Below, piece after piece: positions 49,963-61,849 of a stretch of 64,000 bases of DNA. The notes beneath the pieces are model-generated. The model worked only from the letters and a program-made list of their open reading frames with translations, was not told where the DNA came from and ran no database searches. Both the position numbers and the translations under genes were made by a program. The stretch comes from Flaccisagitta enflata. Lineage: Eukaryota; Chaetognatha; Sagittoidea; Aphragmophora. The stretch is taken from assembly GCA_965153355.1 (NCBI GenBank), contig OZ231127.1:93558001-93622000 (forward strand), read 5' to 3'. Numbering within the stretch: position 1 is the first letter of the stretch; each line of letters opens with the position of its first letter.

Positions 49963-50969
49963 GATTGATGTAAAGCCATGCAAAGCAAAAAAAAGTTATC
50001 GCATCTTTCTAGCATGTTTTCCCCACAGAATTGTTACGTTTTGGCCTTTTTTCATGCAGAATTACATTTTTGCCAAAACAATCAATTAGTGCAATTGTGC
50101 AATAAGTATTGCGTATGAAATCCATGGTTGATTCATCTCTGATACACAGCAGTTTGTGTGTGAATGACCAGGGACAGTGGGGACAAACCTCCTATGTATA
50201 GAAATGTGTATCTTTTGAATTTAAGTGGCAAAGCAAAAACGACAAGACAATGTTTATGCATGTAGTTTTCTTACAATTGAGCATATATATGAAATTGTTT
50301 TGATGAGAAAATCGAAGAAAAGAGAAGCGACGGCATGAATTTGGGCTGGGTTGGTGATACAAATTGCCTGTTAAGGTCCAAAAGGCTCAGCGTTACCGAT
50401 GGATGGTTGGAGGAATGGACGAGTAGATGAACGGAAAGACGGACATACCTACTAGTAAGCGGTCAAAAGAGTTACATGCGCGCGAATGAAAATTTACCAA
50501 GAAATGAAGAATGCCTCTCTGAATTCTAACTAGTAAGACGAGTAACGTACATCCGAGTGAAAATTTCCAAAGGCGTGAATAATGTCTGACATTCGAAATC
50601 GAGTGAGATGAGTAATAACGGTAACTTGGGCAAGCACAGTGTCCGGTTTTATTGGGCTTTCAACAGAATGTAACCCTACGGACGCCAATCAAAGGTAATC
50701 GGAACTAGAAGATACGAAATAACTGCTGGACGCGGTTAGTGGCACGCGATGAAACAATAAACATTCCACTCGCAAAACTAATATTACAACGGTAAAGATT
50801 ATGCGACAATCAGCGTCTTGGAGACTTAAGTTGCGATAGAGATATGCGTATCCATACCATGAATGACCTGAATATTTTCAGCAAGCTTAGCTGAATAAAA
50901 AGAACTAAGAGCATATTGCCACAAACATGTCTAGCTTAAAAGCAAATGATGCTGCAATATTCAAAAAGA

Positions 50970-50970
<1 letters not shown>
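49963..50970. other. Probable intron DNA of the CUB gene
   Basis: AT-rich. ATGGACGAGTAGATGAACGG at 50413 is a weak tetranucleotide remnant and TCCGAGTGAAAATTTCC recurs loosely near 50480 and 50555. No LDLa-type exon was recognised. Confidence 0.35.

Positions 50971-51066
<96 letters not shown>
50971..51066 (+). repeat. (GA)n microsatellite
   Basis: Perfect run. Confidence 0.96.
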
Positions 51067-51067
<1 letters not shown>

Positions 51068-51236
51068 ATGAGTGCAACATGTCATTTGTTTTGGGGTTTT
51101 TTTCATAACATACAAAACTCGACTTTAATCAAAAACAAAATCATTTTCACGTTTGAATTGAGATCGCCATTTAACTTCATTTAAATAAGAGCGCAGCCCC
51201 TTGTCAATTCATCAAACAACAGAAACTTTTCACATG

Positions 51237-51411
<175 letters not shown>

Positions 51412-51416
<5 letters not shown>

Positions 51417-51632
51417 CGGACGGTTGGGCACGGGCAGCACTACCGTACCCCAAAACTACAGTACAATATATTCCACACCTTCAGTGAACTAAAACACAGT
51501 AAAAAAGACAAAAAAAAAACATATTTCAGAAGTGTGACGGATCGACCATTCAACCAATCAAACAATCAACCAATCAACCAAACAACCGACTGGCCTTACA
51601 AGGTACAAAGAGTCGCGTGTCCGCGACAACAA
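51412..51632 (+). mobile_element. Family A hairpin element lacking its 5' tip
   Basis: GCGGACGGTTGGGC, a tract of CAACCAAT/CAAACAAT type (51545-51590) instead of ACCG, and the 3' hairpin AGTCGCGTGTCCGCGAC before AACAAAG. Confidence 0.7.
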
Positions 51633-51837
51633 AGGGTCCTTTGTTTCTTTTTTTTACGTACACAGCCATGAATCTGTGACTCGAGCCAAATCGATCGGGA
51701 GTGAAAAGGTAATTGTGTGAGATGCCGTAAATATCTCTTGCCAGAGCAAATTAAGCGTTTTAAAGAAACTCTCGGCAGGCGAAAAAGCAAACAGCGTTTT
51801 TAAGCTTTCACCTTCCGGATTCTTAATTTACGAGTGA

Positions 51838-52092
51838 GGGCGTGTTTCTAGTGAAGATGAAAAACGCGTTTATTCCTGTGAAACGCGATCACAGCGTGAA
51901 CATATATTTAAGATTTTCAACTGTCCCACGAGGGAGTGAGCAAAGTGAGTGAGCGAGCCCATGAATGGAGCGAGTGTAACGAAGCGGAGCGCTGCGGAGC
52001 GAATGAGCGGAATGAGCGGTGCGAGCAAACGAACGTAGCGAGCGACCGAGTGGCCCTTTCAAAACGCGATCGTCTTTGACTAGAAACGCCCT
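51838..52092 (-). mobile_element. Family G element, complete, ~255 bp
   Basis: GGGCGTGTTTCTAGTGAAGA faces CTTTGACTAGAAACGCCC. The inside matches 39776-40033 almost base for base in places (TTTCAACTGTCCCACAAGGG versus CACGAGGG), so the two copies are recent relatives. Confidence 0.8.
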
Positions 52093-52166
52093 CTGACTTG
52101 GTCACAAGCTTGGAAGGAAAACAACAAAATTGGATGGACAGAGATGCTTAAAATCTTTAGTAGGCG

Positions 52167-52347
52167 ATCAACAAGGCTAACACCTTACAGTCGCGTGCGG
52201 TTGTTAAGTCCGTAAGACCAAAAGACTTAAAATGGCGTCAAACAGCGAAAAAAAAAAGCAAAGCGTTACGGTCCGACAGACAGACGGACCGACCGACGGA
52301 TAGACGGACGGAGTGGGTCATAGAGTCGCGTGCACGCGACTAAAAAC
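52167..52347 (+). mobile_element. Family A hairpin element
   Basis: AACAAGGCTAACACCTTACA, subterminal AGTCGCGTGCGGTTGTTAAG, ACAG/ACGG/ACCG tract and the 3' hairpin AGTCGCGTGCACGCGACT before AAAAA. It is nearly intact and lies 97 bp left of the large inverted-repeat element. Confidence 0.85.
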
Positions 52348-52444
52348 TACAGACGCTATCAAGGTCAAGGTTAGGTCTTAGATTTACTATGTAAATGTTT
52401 AAAGTCCTCGTAACTTTTTCTTACTCCGCTGATAGACTACTAAG

Positions 52445-53690
52445 TAGCCCACTATAAAAACACGCTTTTTCATGGTGAGGCTCTCTATCCAAGGAATCTG
52501 GCTCCAAATCATGTATATAGATAGTCCATCACAAAAATTTGACCTTGGGGCTTCTCTAAAGTGTGCCCGCCACACCCCTCCTAATGCATATGTGGTGGTG
52601 TTGTTTTTTCACATTGTCATATTTTCTTCATCTTTGTAAGCTTATATCTCCTTAACGAATAAAGCTACTGACCTCAATTTGGGCTCATTTTAAAGAGCTT
52701 TACTTACTCTTTAAAATGAGCCCAAGTTGAGATCATTAGCTTTATTCGTTTAGAAGCAGTTGTCTTCCAAAGTTGATGTCTTTTTGGAGAAAATATTGAT
52801 TTTTGTCACAGCTTTGCAAGCTTTTATCTCCTAATAAATGAATAAAGCTACTGACCTCAACTTGGGCTCATTTTGGAGAGCTTTACTTACTCTTTAAAAT
52901 GAGTTGAGGTCTGTAACTTTCTTTGTTGAGAAGCAGTTGTCTAACAAAGCTGATGTCTTCATGAAGAAAATAGTAGTTTTTGTCATTAAACTGAAATTCT
53001 ATAATTTGGCTTTTTTTCTACCCCATTATAGTCAGGTGATGCACTGGCTCATTGGTAATTTCCATCTACTGAGAGGGTAGATTAGTAGATAGATAATGGG
53101 GGTTTGAGACCCAAAGAGGGCCCCTGAAGAGCCTACATGGCCTCAAAGATGGTAAAAATGCCGCCAATACTGAAAAAAATTGGTTCTTTTTCTGCTTTGA
53201 GGTATCCCAGTGGCACACTGACATCTCAGTTATTTCCATCTAGTGTGGCAGGAGATGTACAGATAGATAATAGAGGGTTTGGACCCCTAGGGGCCCTTTG
53301 AAGAGCCCTTTAGGACTCAAAAATAGCAAAAATGGCTTAAAGATTGAAAAATACTTACTTTTTTGCTTTCCAAGAAGTAGGTCCACTCATCAGTAATTCC
53401 CGTATAGCGTGGTGGGATATGAATATGTGAATTACTGAAGATTTGGATTCCTAGGGGCCCCCTTGAAGACCCTGAGCGACCCAAAAAAGCCCAAAATGCA
53501 CTGGAAGAGAGTTATCTTATGTTTTTTCTTTCTGTTCTGCTGCACTCAATTGTGACACTGCCTTGTAAGTCATTGCAATGTAGTCATGAAAGAGATGTGT
53601 AAAGAGTCAATGGGTCTTGAGTCCCCCAGAGGCCACTTAAGAGCTCCCATGGACATAAGAATAGAGCAAAAATGCTAAAAAATTGAGCAG
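52445..53690 (+). repeat. Left arm of the 5-kb element, internally tandem
   Basis: Two outer units at about 52610-52780 and 52795-52975, each containing a small palindrome around GGGCTCATTTTAAAG. Four inner units at about 53030-53210, 53211-53385, 53386-53540 and 53541-53690 share a GAGACCC/GGACCCC(T/A) core and a GCAAAAATG(G/C) end. Confidence 0.75.
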
Positions 53691-53696
53691 CGTTCA

Positions 53697-55612
53697 ATTT
53701 TGAGCAGCGGCGCCAAAGGGGACAAAGTCCTGTAGAACACTTTTGTTCGTCTGTTTGTTGGTTCATTTGTTCCTTCGTCCATTCATCCCCCCAGCCTCCT
53801 TATCAGGCCCTTCATGCCTCAAATCTGGCCTTTGAGACCTCAAATCTGGCCTCTTAGACCTCAAATCTGGCTTCTTAGACCTCAAATCTGGCGTCTCAGG
53901 TCTCAAATCCAGCCTCCCAGGCTTCAAATCCAGCCTCTCAGGCCTCAAACCCAGCCTCTCAGGCCTCAAATCCAACCTTTCAGGCCTAAAACCTGGCCAT
54001 TCAGACCTCAAATTAGGCTTTCCAGGCCTCAATTCGAACCCTCAGGCCTAATACTCGCGAAAGCGTTAGATGGTCAGCCGTACCCGTTGCCCCTATGTGA
54101 GTGTATGTGGGTTTGAGGTGGTTAGAGGGGCAGCGGCCTCGAAGGGGCCGATGACCTATTCTGTTTTTATTTGGGCCTCAAGGATGGAATTAGGGCCTTG
54201 AGGCTGGAATTGGGGCCTTGAGGCTTGGATTAGGGCCTTGAGGTTGGGATTTGAGCTTCAAGGCTGAGATTTGAGCTTCGAGGCTGGGATTTGAGCTTTG
54301 AGGTTGGGATTTGAGCTTTGGGGCAGGGATTTGAGCTTGGAAGCTGGTGTTTGAGCTTCGAGGCTGGGATTTGTGCCTTGAGACTGGGATTTGAGCCTAA
54401 GGGCTAGGATTTGAGCCTCGAGGCTGGGATTTTAGCCTGGAGACTGAGATATGAGCCTCAAGGCTGGGATTTGAGCTTCGAAGAGGGGATTTGAGCCTCG
54501 AAGCTAGGATTTGGGTCTCGAGACTGGGGTTTGGGCCTTAAGAGGGGGGGGGACGTAGGAGAAGGAGAAGAAGGAGAAATTTCCCCTATGTGTGAAAGCA
54601 TAGGTCATTGGGCTAGGATTTGAGCCTCCAGGCTGGGATTTTAGCCTGGAGACTGAGATTTGAGCCTCAAGGCTGGGATTTGAGCTTGGAAGAGGGGATT
54701 TGAGCCTCGAAGCTAGGATTTGGGTCTTGAGACTGGGGTTTGGGCCTTAAGAGGGGGGGGGGACGTAGAAGGAGAAGGTGAAAGCATAGGTCATCGGCCT
54801 CTCAGGCCTCTCAGGCCTCAAATTAGCTATCAAAGCAGCATCATGGTAAAATGGATCAGAAAACAAATAGCAGCCCAAAGGCAGTAAGTGGTCAGCGGTA
54901 CCCGTGCCCTGCTTGAGTAGTATGTGATTTAGGTTGAGGGGGAGCAGGGCAGCGGCCGCGAAGGGGACGAAGTCCTGTAGAACACAGGGGGAATCTGTCC
55001 GTCCGTCCATCCGTCCGTCCGTCCTTCTCTCAGCCTTCCTTCTGTCTAGGAAGCCCTGTTATTCAAACTCTCATTGAATAACATGGAGAAATGACAAAAG
55101 GCAGTATATGGACAAGGGTACCCCTGCTCCTCTTGAGAAGTTTGTAGGTTAAGTTGAGGGGGGAGCAGGCCAGGATCTAGGCCTCTGAGGCCAGAATCTG
55201 GGTCTCAGAGGCCAGGGTTGGAGTCTCTGAGGCCAGGATTTGGATCTCTGAGGCCAGGATTTAGGGCCTTGAGGCCAGGTCGTGGAGGCCAGAATCTGGG
55301 TCACAGAGATCAAGATCTGGATCTCTGAGGCTAGGATTAGGGTTTTAGAGGCCAGAATCTGGGTATTAGAAACCAGGATCTAGATCTTAGGGGCCAAAAT
55401 GATAGAATTTTGACGAAAATTCAGGTTTTCTAGCCAGAATTTAGCCAGTTTGCTTGGATTTGGGCCATTTTGCTTGGATTTGGGCCCCAAAGGAGACAAA
55501 GCCCTGAGAATGGGGCGGGGGGGGACGGACGGTTGGACGGACGGACGGACGGACAGATTCCCCCTGTGTTCTACAGGACTTCCTCCCCTTCGGGGCCGCT
55601 GCCCAAAAAGAA
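53697..55612. mobile_element. Block of family E elements in the centre of the 5-kb element
   Basis: At least three E copies. Blocks AGCAGCGGCGCCAAAGGGGA (53700), GGGCAGCGGCCTCGAAGGGG (54129), GGGCAGCGGCCGCGAAGGGG (54947) and TTCGGGGCCGCTGCCC (55589) mark their ends. Between are ~20-bp arrays (CCTCAAATCTGGCCTCT at 53815-54050; GGGATTTGAGCCTCGAGGCT at 54175-54540 and 54605-54745; CTCTGAGGCCAGGATTTGGA at 55170-55400). A ~200-bp segment (about 54402-54590) is duplicated at about 54609-54785. Confidence 0.7.
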
Positions 55613-56230
55613 CATAAGATGATTTTTTACCATTTTGGGGCCCTTTGGGGTCCTTAAGGAGGCCTCCAGGGGTCTTGATTTTCTGTTATAAACCTGTACA
55701 TATCCCACTACTCATGATAGGAATGACTATTACTAGGGTGCTTCAATGCAGAAAAGTAAGTATTTTTTCAATCTTGGAATAATTTTGGCTATTTTTGAGC
55801 CCTAAAGGGCCGTTAAAAGTTCCCCCAGGAGTTCCAACCCTCTGTTAATCATCTGTTCATCTCCTGCCACACTAGATGGAAATTACTGATGAGTTAGTGT
55901 ACCACTAAGATATCCCAAGGCATAAAAAAAGACCATTTTTTTCATTATTGGGGTCATTTTTACCATCATTGAGGCTATGTGGCTGTGGGCTCTTTGAAGG
56001 GCCCTCTGCGGGTTCCAAACCCACATTATCCATCGGTTCTTCTACCCCGTCAGTAAATGGCAGTTACCAATGAGCCAGTGTATCACCTGACTATAATAGG
56101 GAAAAATAAAACAAAATATAAAATTTAAGTTTAATGACAAAATCACCTTTGCTTCATGAAGACATCAGCTTTGTAAAACAACTGCTTCTTAACAAATGAA
56201 GTTACAGACCTGAACTTGGGCTCATTCTAA

Positions 56231-56990
56231 CAAGGCCGGTTACACGGCTACCCTAGTCACGCGCAGGTGGGCAGGAACAGTGCTGGAGAATGTCACTAGG
56301 GCATCTGGGCAGGAGCCGTGTGCTCAAAAACGCCAAAAAATAAACTAGTCATCCAAGGATCGCACATGGTCAGCGGTACCCGATGCCCTGCTGGGAGTGA
56401 TCCAGTGAAGAAGTGGAGTGAGAGCAGGGCAGCGGCCCCAAAGGGCCGATGTCCTGTAGAACACAGGGGGGAATTTCCATACGTCCTGAGGAGGCACATT
56501 TCTGGCAATAGATGACTGATTCAGGCCAAAGAAGGCATATTTGAAAGCTGGAGGGCAGAATTGAGGCTTTGAGAGTGGATTTGAGGTTTGGAGGGCAAAT
56601 TTGAGCCACAGAGGGCTGATTTGATGCTTGGAGGCCTAGTTGAAGGTCTGGAGGGCAGATCTGAGGTCTGTAGGTCAGATTTGAGGCGGGGGGGGGGCTG
56701 ATTTGAAGCCTAGAAGGCTGATTTGAGGCCTGGAGGGCTAAATTTAGGGCTGGGAGGGCAAATTTGAGGCCTTGATGGCCAACGGGGGGGGGGACGGGGA
56801 CGGAAGGACGGACGGACGGACGGACGGACGGACGTATGGAAATTTCCCCCTGTGTTCTACAGGACATCGGCCCTTTGGGGCCGCTGCCCAAAAAGGGAAC
56901 CAACACACCAACTGACTGACCAACTGACCAACCAACCAAACAACAGACCGATATAGCGGGGTGTAGAGTCGCTTAAAACGAGACTAAAAA
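56231..56990 (+). mobile_element. Family A element with a family E element inside it
   Basis: AACAAGGCCGGTTACACGGC, subterminal CTAGTCACGCGCAGGTGGGC, AACGCCAAAAAATA, then the complete E copy 56343-56895, then ACCAACTGACTGACC tract, GCGGGGTGTAGAGTCGC and the worn hairpin GAGTCGCTTAAAACGAGACT before AAAAA. It is inserted in the right arm of the 5-kb element, and comparison with the left arm shows no obvious target duplication. Confidence 0.8.
56343..56895 (+). mobile_element. Family E element nested in family A
   Basis: AACTAGTCATCCAAGGATCG (ATCC/GGAT mini-hairpin), GGTCAGCGGTACCCGATGCC, GGGCAGCGGCCCCAAAGGGC, TCCTGTAGAACACAGGGGGG, ~20-bp array (56530-56775), ACGG tract (56797-56838), TCTACAGGACATCGGCCC and TTTGGGGCCGCTGCCC before AAAAA. 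Here the ACGG tract lies on the 3' side, as in families A and B. Confidence 0.8.
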
Positions 56991-57724
56991 GTAATAAAAG
57001 CTTAAGTTGAGGTCAGTAGCTTTATTCGTTTGGGAGATACAAGCTTGCAAAGTTGTGACAAAAATCAATGTTTTCTCCAAAAAGGCATCAATGTTAGAAA
57101 AAAACTGCTTCTAAATGATGATCTCAACTTGAGCTCATTTTAAAGAGTCAGCAAAGCTCTTTAAAATGAGCCCAAATTGAGGACACTAGCTTCATTCGTT
57201 TAGGAGATATAAGTTTACAAAGATGAGTCGTATGTGATGATGTCAAAAAAACAACACCACCACTTAAGCATTAGGAGGGGTGTGGCGGGCACACTTTAGA
57301 GAAGCCCCAAGGTCAAATTTTTGTGATGGACTATCTATATACATGATTTTGAGCCAGATTCCTTGGATAGAGAGCCTCAGCATGAAAAAGCGTGTTTTTA
57401 TAGTGGGCTACTACTAAGTATCTGCTATGGGTCCTACCAACTTGCACTTACGTCGTGGTGTAGAAGACCATCAAATTTGACAAATCATTCTGTGATATGT
57501 TGGAATGCGCTGCTATGCAGTGGAAATATGGATAAAACCAAAATCTAATACACTTATCATACTCTCTAAAAGTGGTATTGATTTCGCATCAGTAAAGTCC
57601 AGGAAAACGCAGCGAACCAACAGATTTCTTTAGAAAAAATCCACAAAGATTTTTAGATGTTGCTGAGTAAAAAACAAAATTTGTCTCTGAACTTAAAATT
57701 TTGCATTTCTGAGAACATGGCCTG

Positions 57725-57941
57725 TTTTTAGTCGCGTGCTACGCGACTCTACATCCCGCTATGTCGGTCCGTTGGTTGGTCGGTTGGTCGGTCGGTCGGT
57801 CGGTTGGTCCCCTTTTTACTTTTTCGGCGTTTTTTAGCTTGTTGAGCATACAGCTCCTGCTCAGATGCCCTAGTGACCTTCTCCAGCACTGCTCCTGCCC
57901 ACCCGCACGCGACTGGGGTAGCCGTGTATCCGGCCTTGTTT
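57725..57941 (-). mobile_element. Family A hairpin element
   Basis: TTTTTAGTCGCGTGCTACGC, ACATCCCGCTATGTCGGTCC, GGTC/GGTT tract, CTTCTCCAGCACTGCTCC, CCGCACGCGACTGGGGTAGC and GTGTATCCGGCCTTGTT. It is intact and close to the copy at 11606-11806. Confidence 0.87.
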
Positions 57942-58214
57942 AAAAGTATTTTAATTGATGCCATGTTTTTTAAGATGCAAAATTTTGCATTAGGAGACAG
58001 ATTTTGTTTTTTACACAAGAAGTGTCCATGCTTTTCTTCTAAAATCTTTCAGTTTTGCATCCTTTCTGTTTATTTCTGTTAAATACATCATACAGAGATA
58101 TGTTTGTCTATGCAAAAAATTGATGATTATCCACCAAGAATCCCTTTTTCCATTAAATATTTAAGTACTGACAAGATAGAAAATGTTGTGTCAAATTGTT
58201 AACTCGCTTACAAC

Positions 58215-58435
58215 ATGACTTACCTGACCAATAGACCTTGACGGTCTTCTTAATTTTCACTAAATCGTTTGGCTAATAGACCTAAAGCATCAAGGTGAAT
58301 GTTTTTGGTCCCCAAAATTTTCACTGTATCTTATTAGGCTTGTGGACTACCAGGTAAATGTTTGTGGTCCTCCTCGCTTTCACTGTGTCTTACTCGGCTA
58401 ATAAACCTCCAGGTAAATGTTTACGATCCTCTTAG
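58215..58435 (+). repeat. Three degenerate ~70-bp tandem units
   Basis: TTTTCACT(A/G), GGCTAATAGACCT-like and AGGTAAATGTTT(G/A) recur three times. Confidence 0.6.
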
Positions 58436-58602
58436 CTCGTGGCACTGACAAAGCCGAAAGCAGAGACAAGAAGAAGAGAGTGTTTGCCTTTTCCGTTGAA
58501 GGAAGAAAGGCTAATCTCTTTTGGCAAATTATTCAAAGATGGGAAAACCCGTCTCAGATGAGCTCACACACCTCAGCTCACGCGTACAAAATACCAGTAA
58601 TG

Positions 58603-58633
58603 GCGGCTGTCGCCGTGAGGAAAAAAGTCGTAA
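58603..58633 (+). CDS. Weak candidate short first exon
   Basis: An ATG at 58603 opens MAAVAVRKKV in a locally CpG-rich patch, and AAAGTC before GTAAGC at 58634 looks like a donor. The evidence is one start and one donor-like site; there is no known family. Confidence 0.15.
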
Positions 58634-58714
58634 GCATTGGTCACTTTTCACTGCAATTCTTTTTATTTATTAGATAAAATCAAGAGCAATTGTATGTATT
58701 GATTGCACTGAAAA

Positions 58715-59150
58715 TCAGAGAAAGATAGGACTGAGCCAAACGAGGTTGATGAGCTAAAGTGCTCAAAATCAGTCAATCGGACAACCAGCTATGCTCACTG
58801 ACATGCTATCTTGTATTTGCATGCTCACATCAAAACATTTATTTATCCCAATACAATCAGAAAAAAAAAAGACTGGGCTAAGTGAGATAAGTGAGCTAAA
58901 ATGCTTAAAAACACCCTCACAGATGAGTAGTTATGCTCACTGATATGCTTTTTTCTATCTGCTTTCTTAAACATGTATCTAAATATTTTTTCATTTATCA
59001 CCTTTAAAATAAAAAAAAACTGAGCTAAATAAGCTAAATGAGCTAGAATCCTCCAACACACCCTCACAGATGAGCAGCTATGCTCATAAACATGTTTTCT
59101 TGTATTTGCATGCTCAAACAAATATAAATACACTCCTTTTTTGATCCTAC
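58715..59150 (+). repeat. Three ~150-bp tandem units (GAGCTAAA / CAGCTATGCTCA)
   Basis: TGAGCTAAA(A/G)TGCT, CCCTCACAGATGAG, AG(C/T)TATGCTCA and TTGTATTTGCATGCTCA recur in order at about 58720, 58880 and 59010. Confidence 0.75.
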
Positions 59151-59735
59151 TTAAAACCATAAAAAATCGAAAAAAATTCAATTCGCAATTTTTGTAAATA
59201 AATCTTTAAAATATCATAACGCGAAAAATATTTGTCGTAGAGCATTCTGGTTGCCGTTGGCGCCAAATGAAAGAGAATTATAAAATCTACTTACCCTATC
59301 AATTTTGTTGGAGGGCTCATTCGGTCGGTGGAGATTCCCAACTTTTTCATAAGAAAATGAAAACCCTGTTTCTCTCGAATATGTCAAAAAGTCGAAAACT
59401 GACTTCGACTTTTTTCCCGACTAGTTGAAAATATAAACATAACAAAAAAGACAAGAGATTGCGAAGAAAAGTTTCAATTCTCAAAAAGAAAATGTATCAT
59501 ATCTATTCTTGGGATACATCGAGAAGACTTAACATTGACCTAATATTGCAGATGGTGCTCTTGCCATGCACGTGCGAAGGTCCGTTACCCAAATGTGCAA
59601 AAATGAATTAATCTCAGGCTCAAAATCCTAACGCCTTGATCTTGACCTTTATGGAAAACTTTTTGCCATGTGGTTGAAATATGGTAGATGATGATACACT
59701 CCCCCACTACCTCAGTACAGTATTTGATTTTTAAA

Positions 59736-60013
59736 TGCGAACTTGCACTTCAATAAGAGGTCATGTCCGTCTGTTGGTCGGTCTGTCGGTTGGTCGGTAA
59801 CGCAAAACGAATGATTCTGTCGTATTTCTTCATTCCTATATCACCTCTTATGCATTACCAAATTCATTTTCTCTCATTCATTCATTCATTCATTCATTCA
59901 TTCATTCATTCATTCATTCATTCATTCATTCATTCATTCATTCATTCAAAACGTTGATTCATAAATTCTTAATCGAGCGAGGCGAACTTATTAGCCATAA
60001 CTTGGCCTTGTTG
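59736..60013 (-). mobile_element. Family C-like hairpin element containing an (ATTC)n run
   Basis: TTTTTAAATGCGAACTTGCA is a worn 3' hairpin, followed by a GTCC/GGTC tract (59765-59802), (ATTC)n at 59876-59948, and TAGCCATAACTTGGCCTTGTT (5' end AACAAGGCCAAG as in family C). Confidence 0.6.
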
Positions 60014-60111
60014 TGAATTACTTGACATTCTTCCTTTCTGGCCGTTACCCAAAAAGGCCCAAAAAACGTGGAAGCTTCATGTGCGGAAATGCTAGTGCCG
60101 TTTGGATTGAG

Positions 60112-60112
<1 letters not shown>

Positions 60113-60188
<76 letters not shown>
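60113..60188 (+). repeat. (CT)n microsatellite
   Basis: Perfect run of about 37 units. Confidence 0.96.
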
Positions 60189-60190
<2 letters not shown>

Positions 60191-60293
60191 GTAAAGGTAG
60201 AGGAGTCAATGGGCTGACAATAAAAACGAGTTCATGGCTGTTGCAGGAGAGCCTCAAAAAATGGGAATGAATAAAGAAAGGATTACGGTTTTT

Positions 60294-61053
60294 TGTGCAG
60301 CGGCCCAAAGGGTACAAAGTCCTGTAGAACAAAGGGGGACTTTCGTCCGTCCGTCCGTCCGTCCGTCCGTCCGTCCGTCCGTCCGTCCGTCCGTCCGTCC
60401 GTCCGTCCCTCCGTCCCTCCGTCCCTCCGTCCGTCTGTCCTTCCGTCCGTCCGTTCATCCGTCCGTTTGTTCGTTAGTCCCCCCCTTCATCAGACCCCTC
60501 AGACCTCAAATCTGGCCTCGCAGGCCTCAAATCCAGCCTCTCAGGTCCCAAATCCAGCCTCCCAGGCCTCAAATCTGGCCTCTCAGGCCTCAAATTTGGC
60601 CTCTTAGGCCTCAAATCTGGCCTCTCAGGCCTCAAATCTGGCTTCTCAGGCCTCAAATCCAAATTCTCAGGCCTCAAACCTGGCCTCTCATGCCTCAAAT
60701 TAGGCCTCTCAGACCTCAAATCAGCCATCTAAAACTCAATTTATTGCTCCCAGGCTTCAAATCAGTCCTCTGGCCTTTCAAGCCTCAAGTCAGCCCTCTC
60801 AAGCTTCCGGTCGGCATTCTCAGGCCTTATATCAGCCTTCTTAGACCTCAGTTTAGGCTCTTGAATGCCTTCAGTCAGCCCTCTATAGCATCTCATCCAC
60901 TTATTCAGGTAGGCCGAACGAAAGTCCCCCTGTGTTCTACAGGACTTCGTCCCCTTCGGGGCCGCTGCCCTGCTTTCCCTCACTCCAATTCACAATCACT
61001 CACAGCAGGGCAACGAGTATTGCTGACCACATATTGCCCTTGGGCTACCTGTT
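60294..61053 (-). mobile_element. Family E element, complete, large
   Basis: GCAGCGGCCCAAAGGGTACA with AAGTCCTGTAGAACAAAGG at the left, (GTCC)n 60344-60440, ~20-bp units CCTCTCAGGCCTCAAATC (60495-60740), mirror block TGTTCTACAGGACTTCGTCC with TTCGGGGCCGCTGCCC (60934-60969), the CCCTGCT/AGCAGGG hairpin and GGGCTACCTGTT at the 5' end. The inverted blocks share ~45 bp. Confidence 0.8.
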
Positions 61054-61066
61054 TCTTCTATTTAAC

Positions 61067-61113
<47 letters not shown>
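61067..61113 (+). repeat. (CT)n microsatellite
   Basis: Short perfect run abutting the family E 5' end. Confidence 0.94.
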
Positions 61114-61116
<3 letters not shown>

Positions 61117-61849
61117 TTTCATCGCTACCTCATCTCTTTTATATGGACCTAAATGACAAAATAATAGGTTTGCCAAAAAATAAAAGCGAAGGAGTCTCCC
61201 CATCTCCATCTCTGAATCTTTTATCAAGCTGCGTTGCCAACACAGAAATTATGTGGAACAGACTATATAGGGCCACTTTCTCATTTTGGGGGAACACGAG
61301 GGGGGGGGGGGGCTGGGGGTACTTGAGTATCCATCTTTCGACACTAAAAACAGTATGGAAGCCGCTTTTGTCAAAACCACCGTTAGACTCCCTTATCCAG
61401 CCTTTTTTTTTCTAAACAAATTTTACGCCTCAGACCATTACCGTCCAATATTGTATCTCTCTTTTACCCATCGTAGATTATCTTCTGTTAATCATCATTG
61501 CCTCGTTCATGTGGTTTTGATAGAGACAGAAAGTGAAGATTTCAAATCCTGCTTTTTCTGCCAGAAAAACAGGAATCTTTGAAAGTGCCTAAATGTTGCT
61601 GTTTGTTAAAGATTTGTGTTCAGCAGCTTCTTTGCTACATCGTATAAAAAAGAACAAATCAAAACGCCATCAGATCTACTTCACTGGTTAATGTTTACAT
61701 GCTGGGTCATACACCAACACTATGCAAAAAGTTTCACTTTCCCTCGCTACCATTGAATAAATATTGGGGTGACCTAAATCTTTTTGACATCAAAGCCCGC
61801 CTTCATACTCATAACAGTCAACTTTTCAGCCCAACAAACAATAGAGGTT
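61114..61849. other. Unassigned DNA
   Basis: Open frames at 61120-61415 and 61286-61582 have a protein-like look in places (YASDHYRPILYLSF) but no start, splice or family evidence. A run of 12 G lies at 61302-61313. Confidence 0.3.

Larger units (their letters stand above)
52445..57410. mobile_element. 5-kb long-inverted-repeat transposon with 8-bp target duplication
   Basis: TAGCCCACTATAAAAACACG at 52445 and its exact complement at 57391-57410 are the ends. CTACTAAG lies directly outside both (52437-52444 and 57411-57418), a perfect 8-bp target duplication. The arms are 52445-about 53690 and about 55615-57410 (minus a nested insertion at 56231-56990). Each arm holds two ~190-bp units (ATCTCCTTAACGAATAAAGC, GGGCTCATTTT) and then about four ~165-180-bp units (AATTTCCATCTA, GGGGCCC, AAAATGGC). 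The centre holds family E repeats and no transposase. An 8-bp duplication fits hAT, MULE or KDZ-type transposases; which one is unknown. Confidence 0.85.
55615..57410 (-). repeat. Right arm of the 5-kb element, interrupted by a nested element
   Basis: This is the complement of the left arm in order: inner ~170-bp units (55620-56080), the outer unit (56090-56230), the nested 56231-56990 segment, then the remainder (57000-57410). Confidence 0.75.

Noticed and set aside
60234-61415. A 393-codon frame with Pro-Ser-Val-Arg and Pro-Gln-Ile-Trp repeats
   Set aside because: It is the GTCC tract and ~20-bp array of a family E element read through; similar frames occur at every such element.
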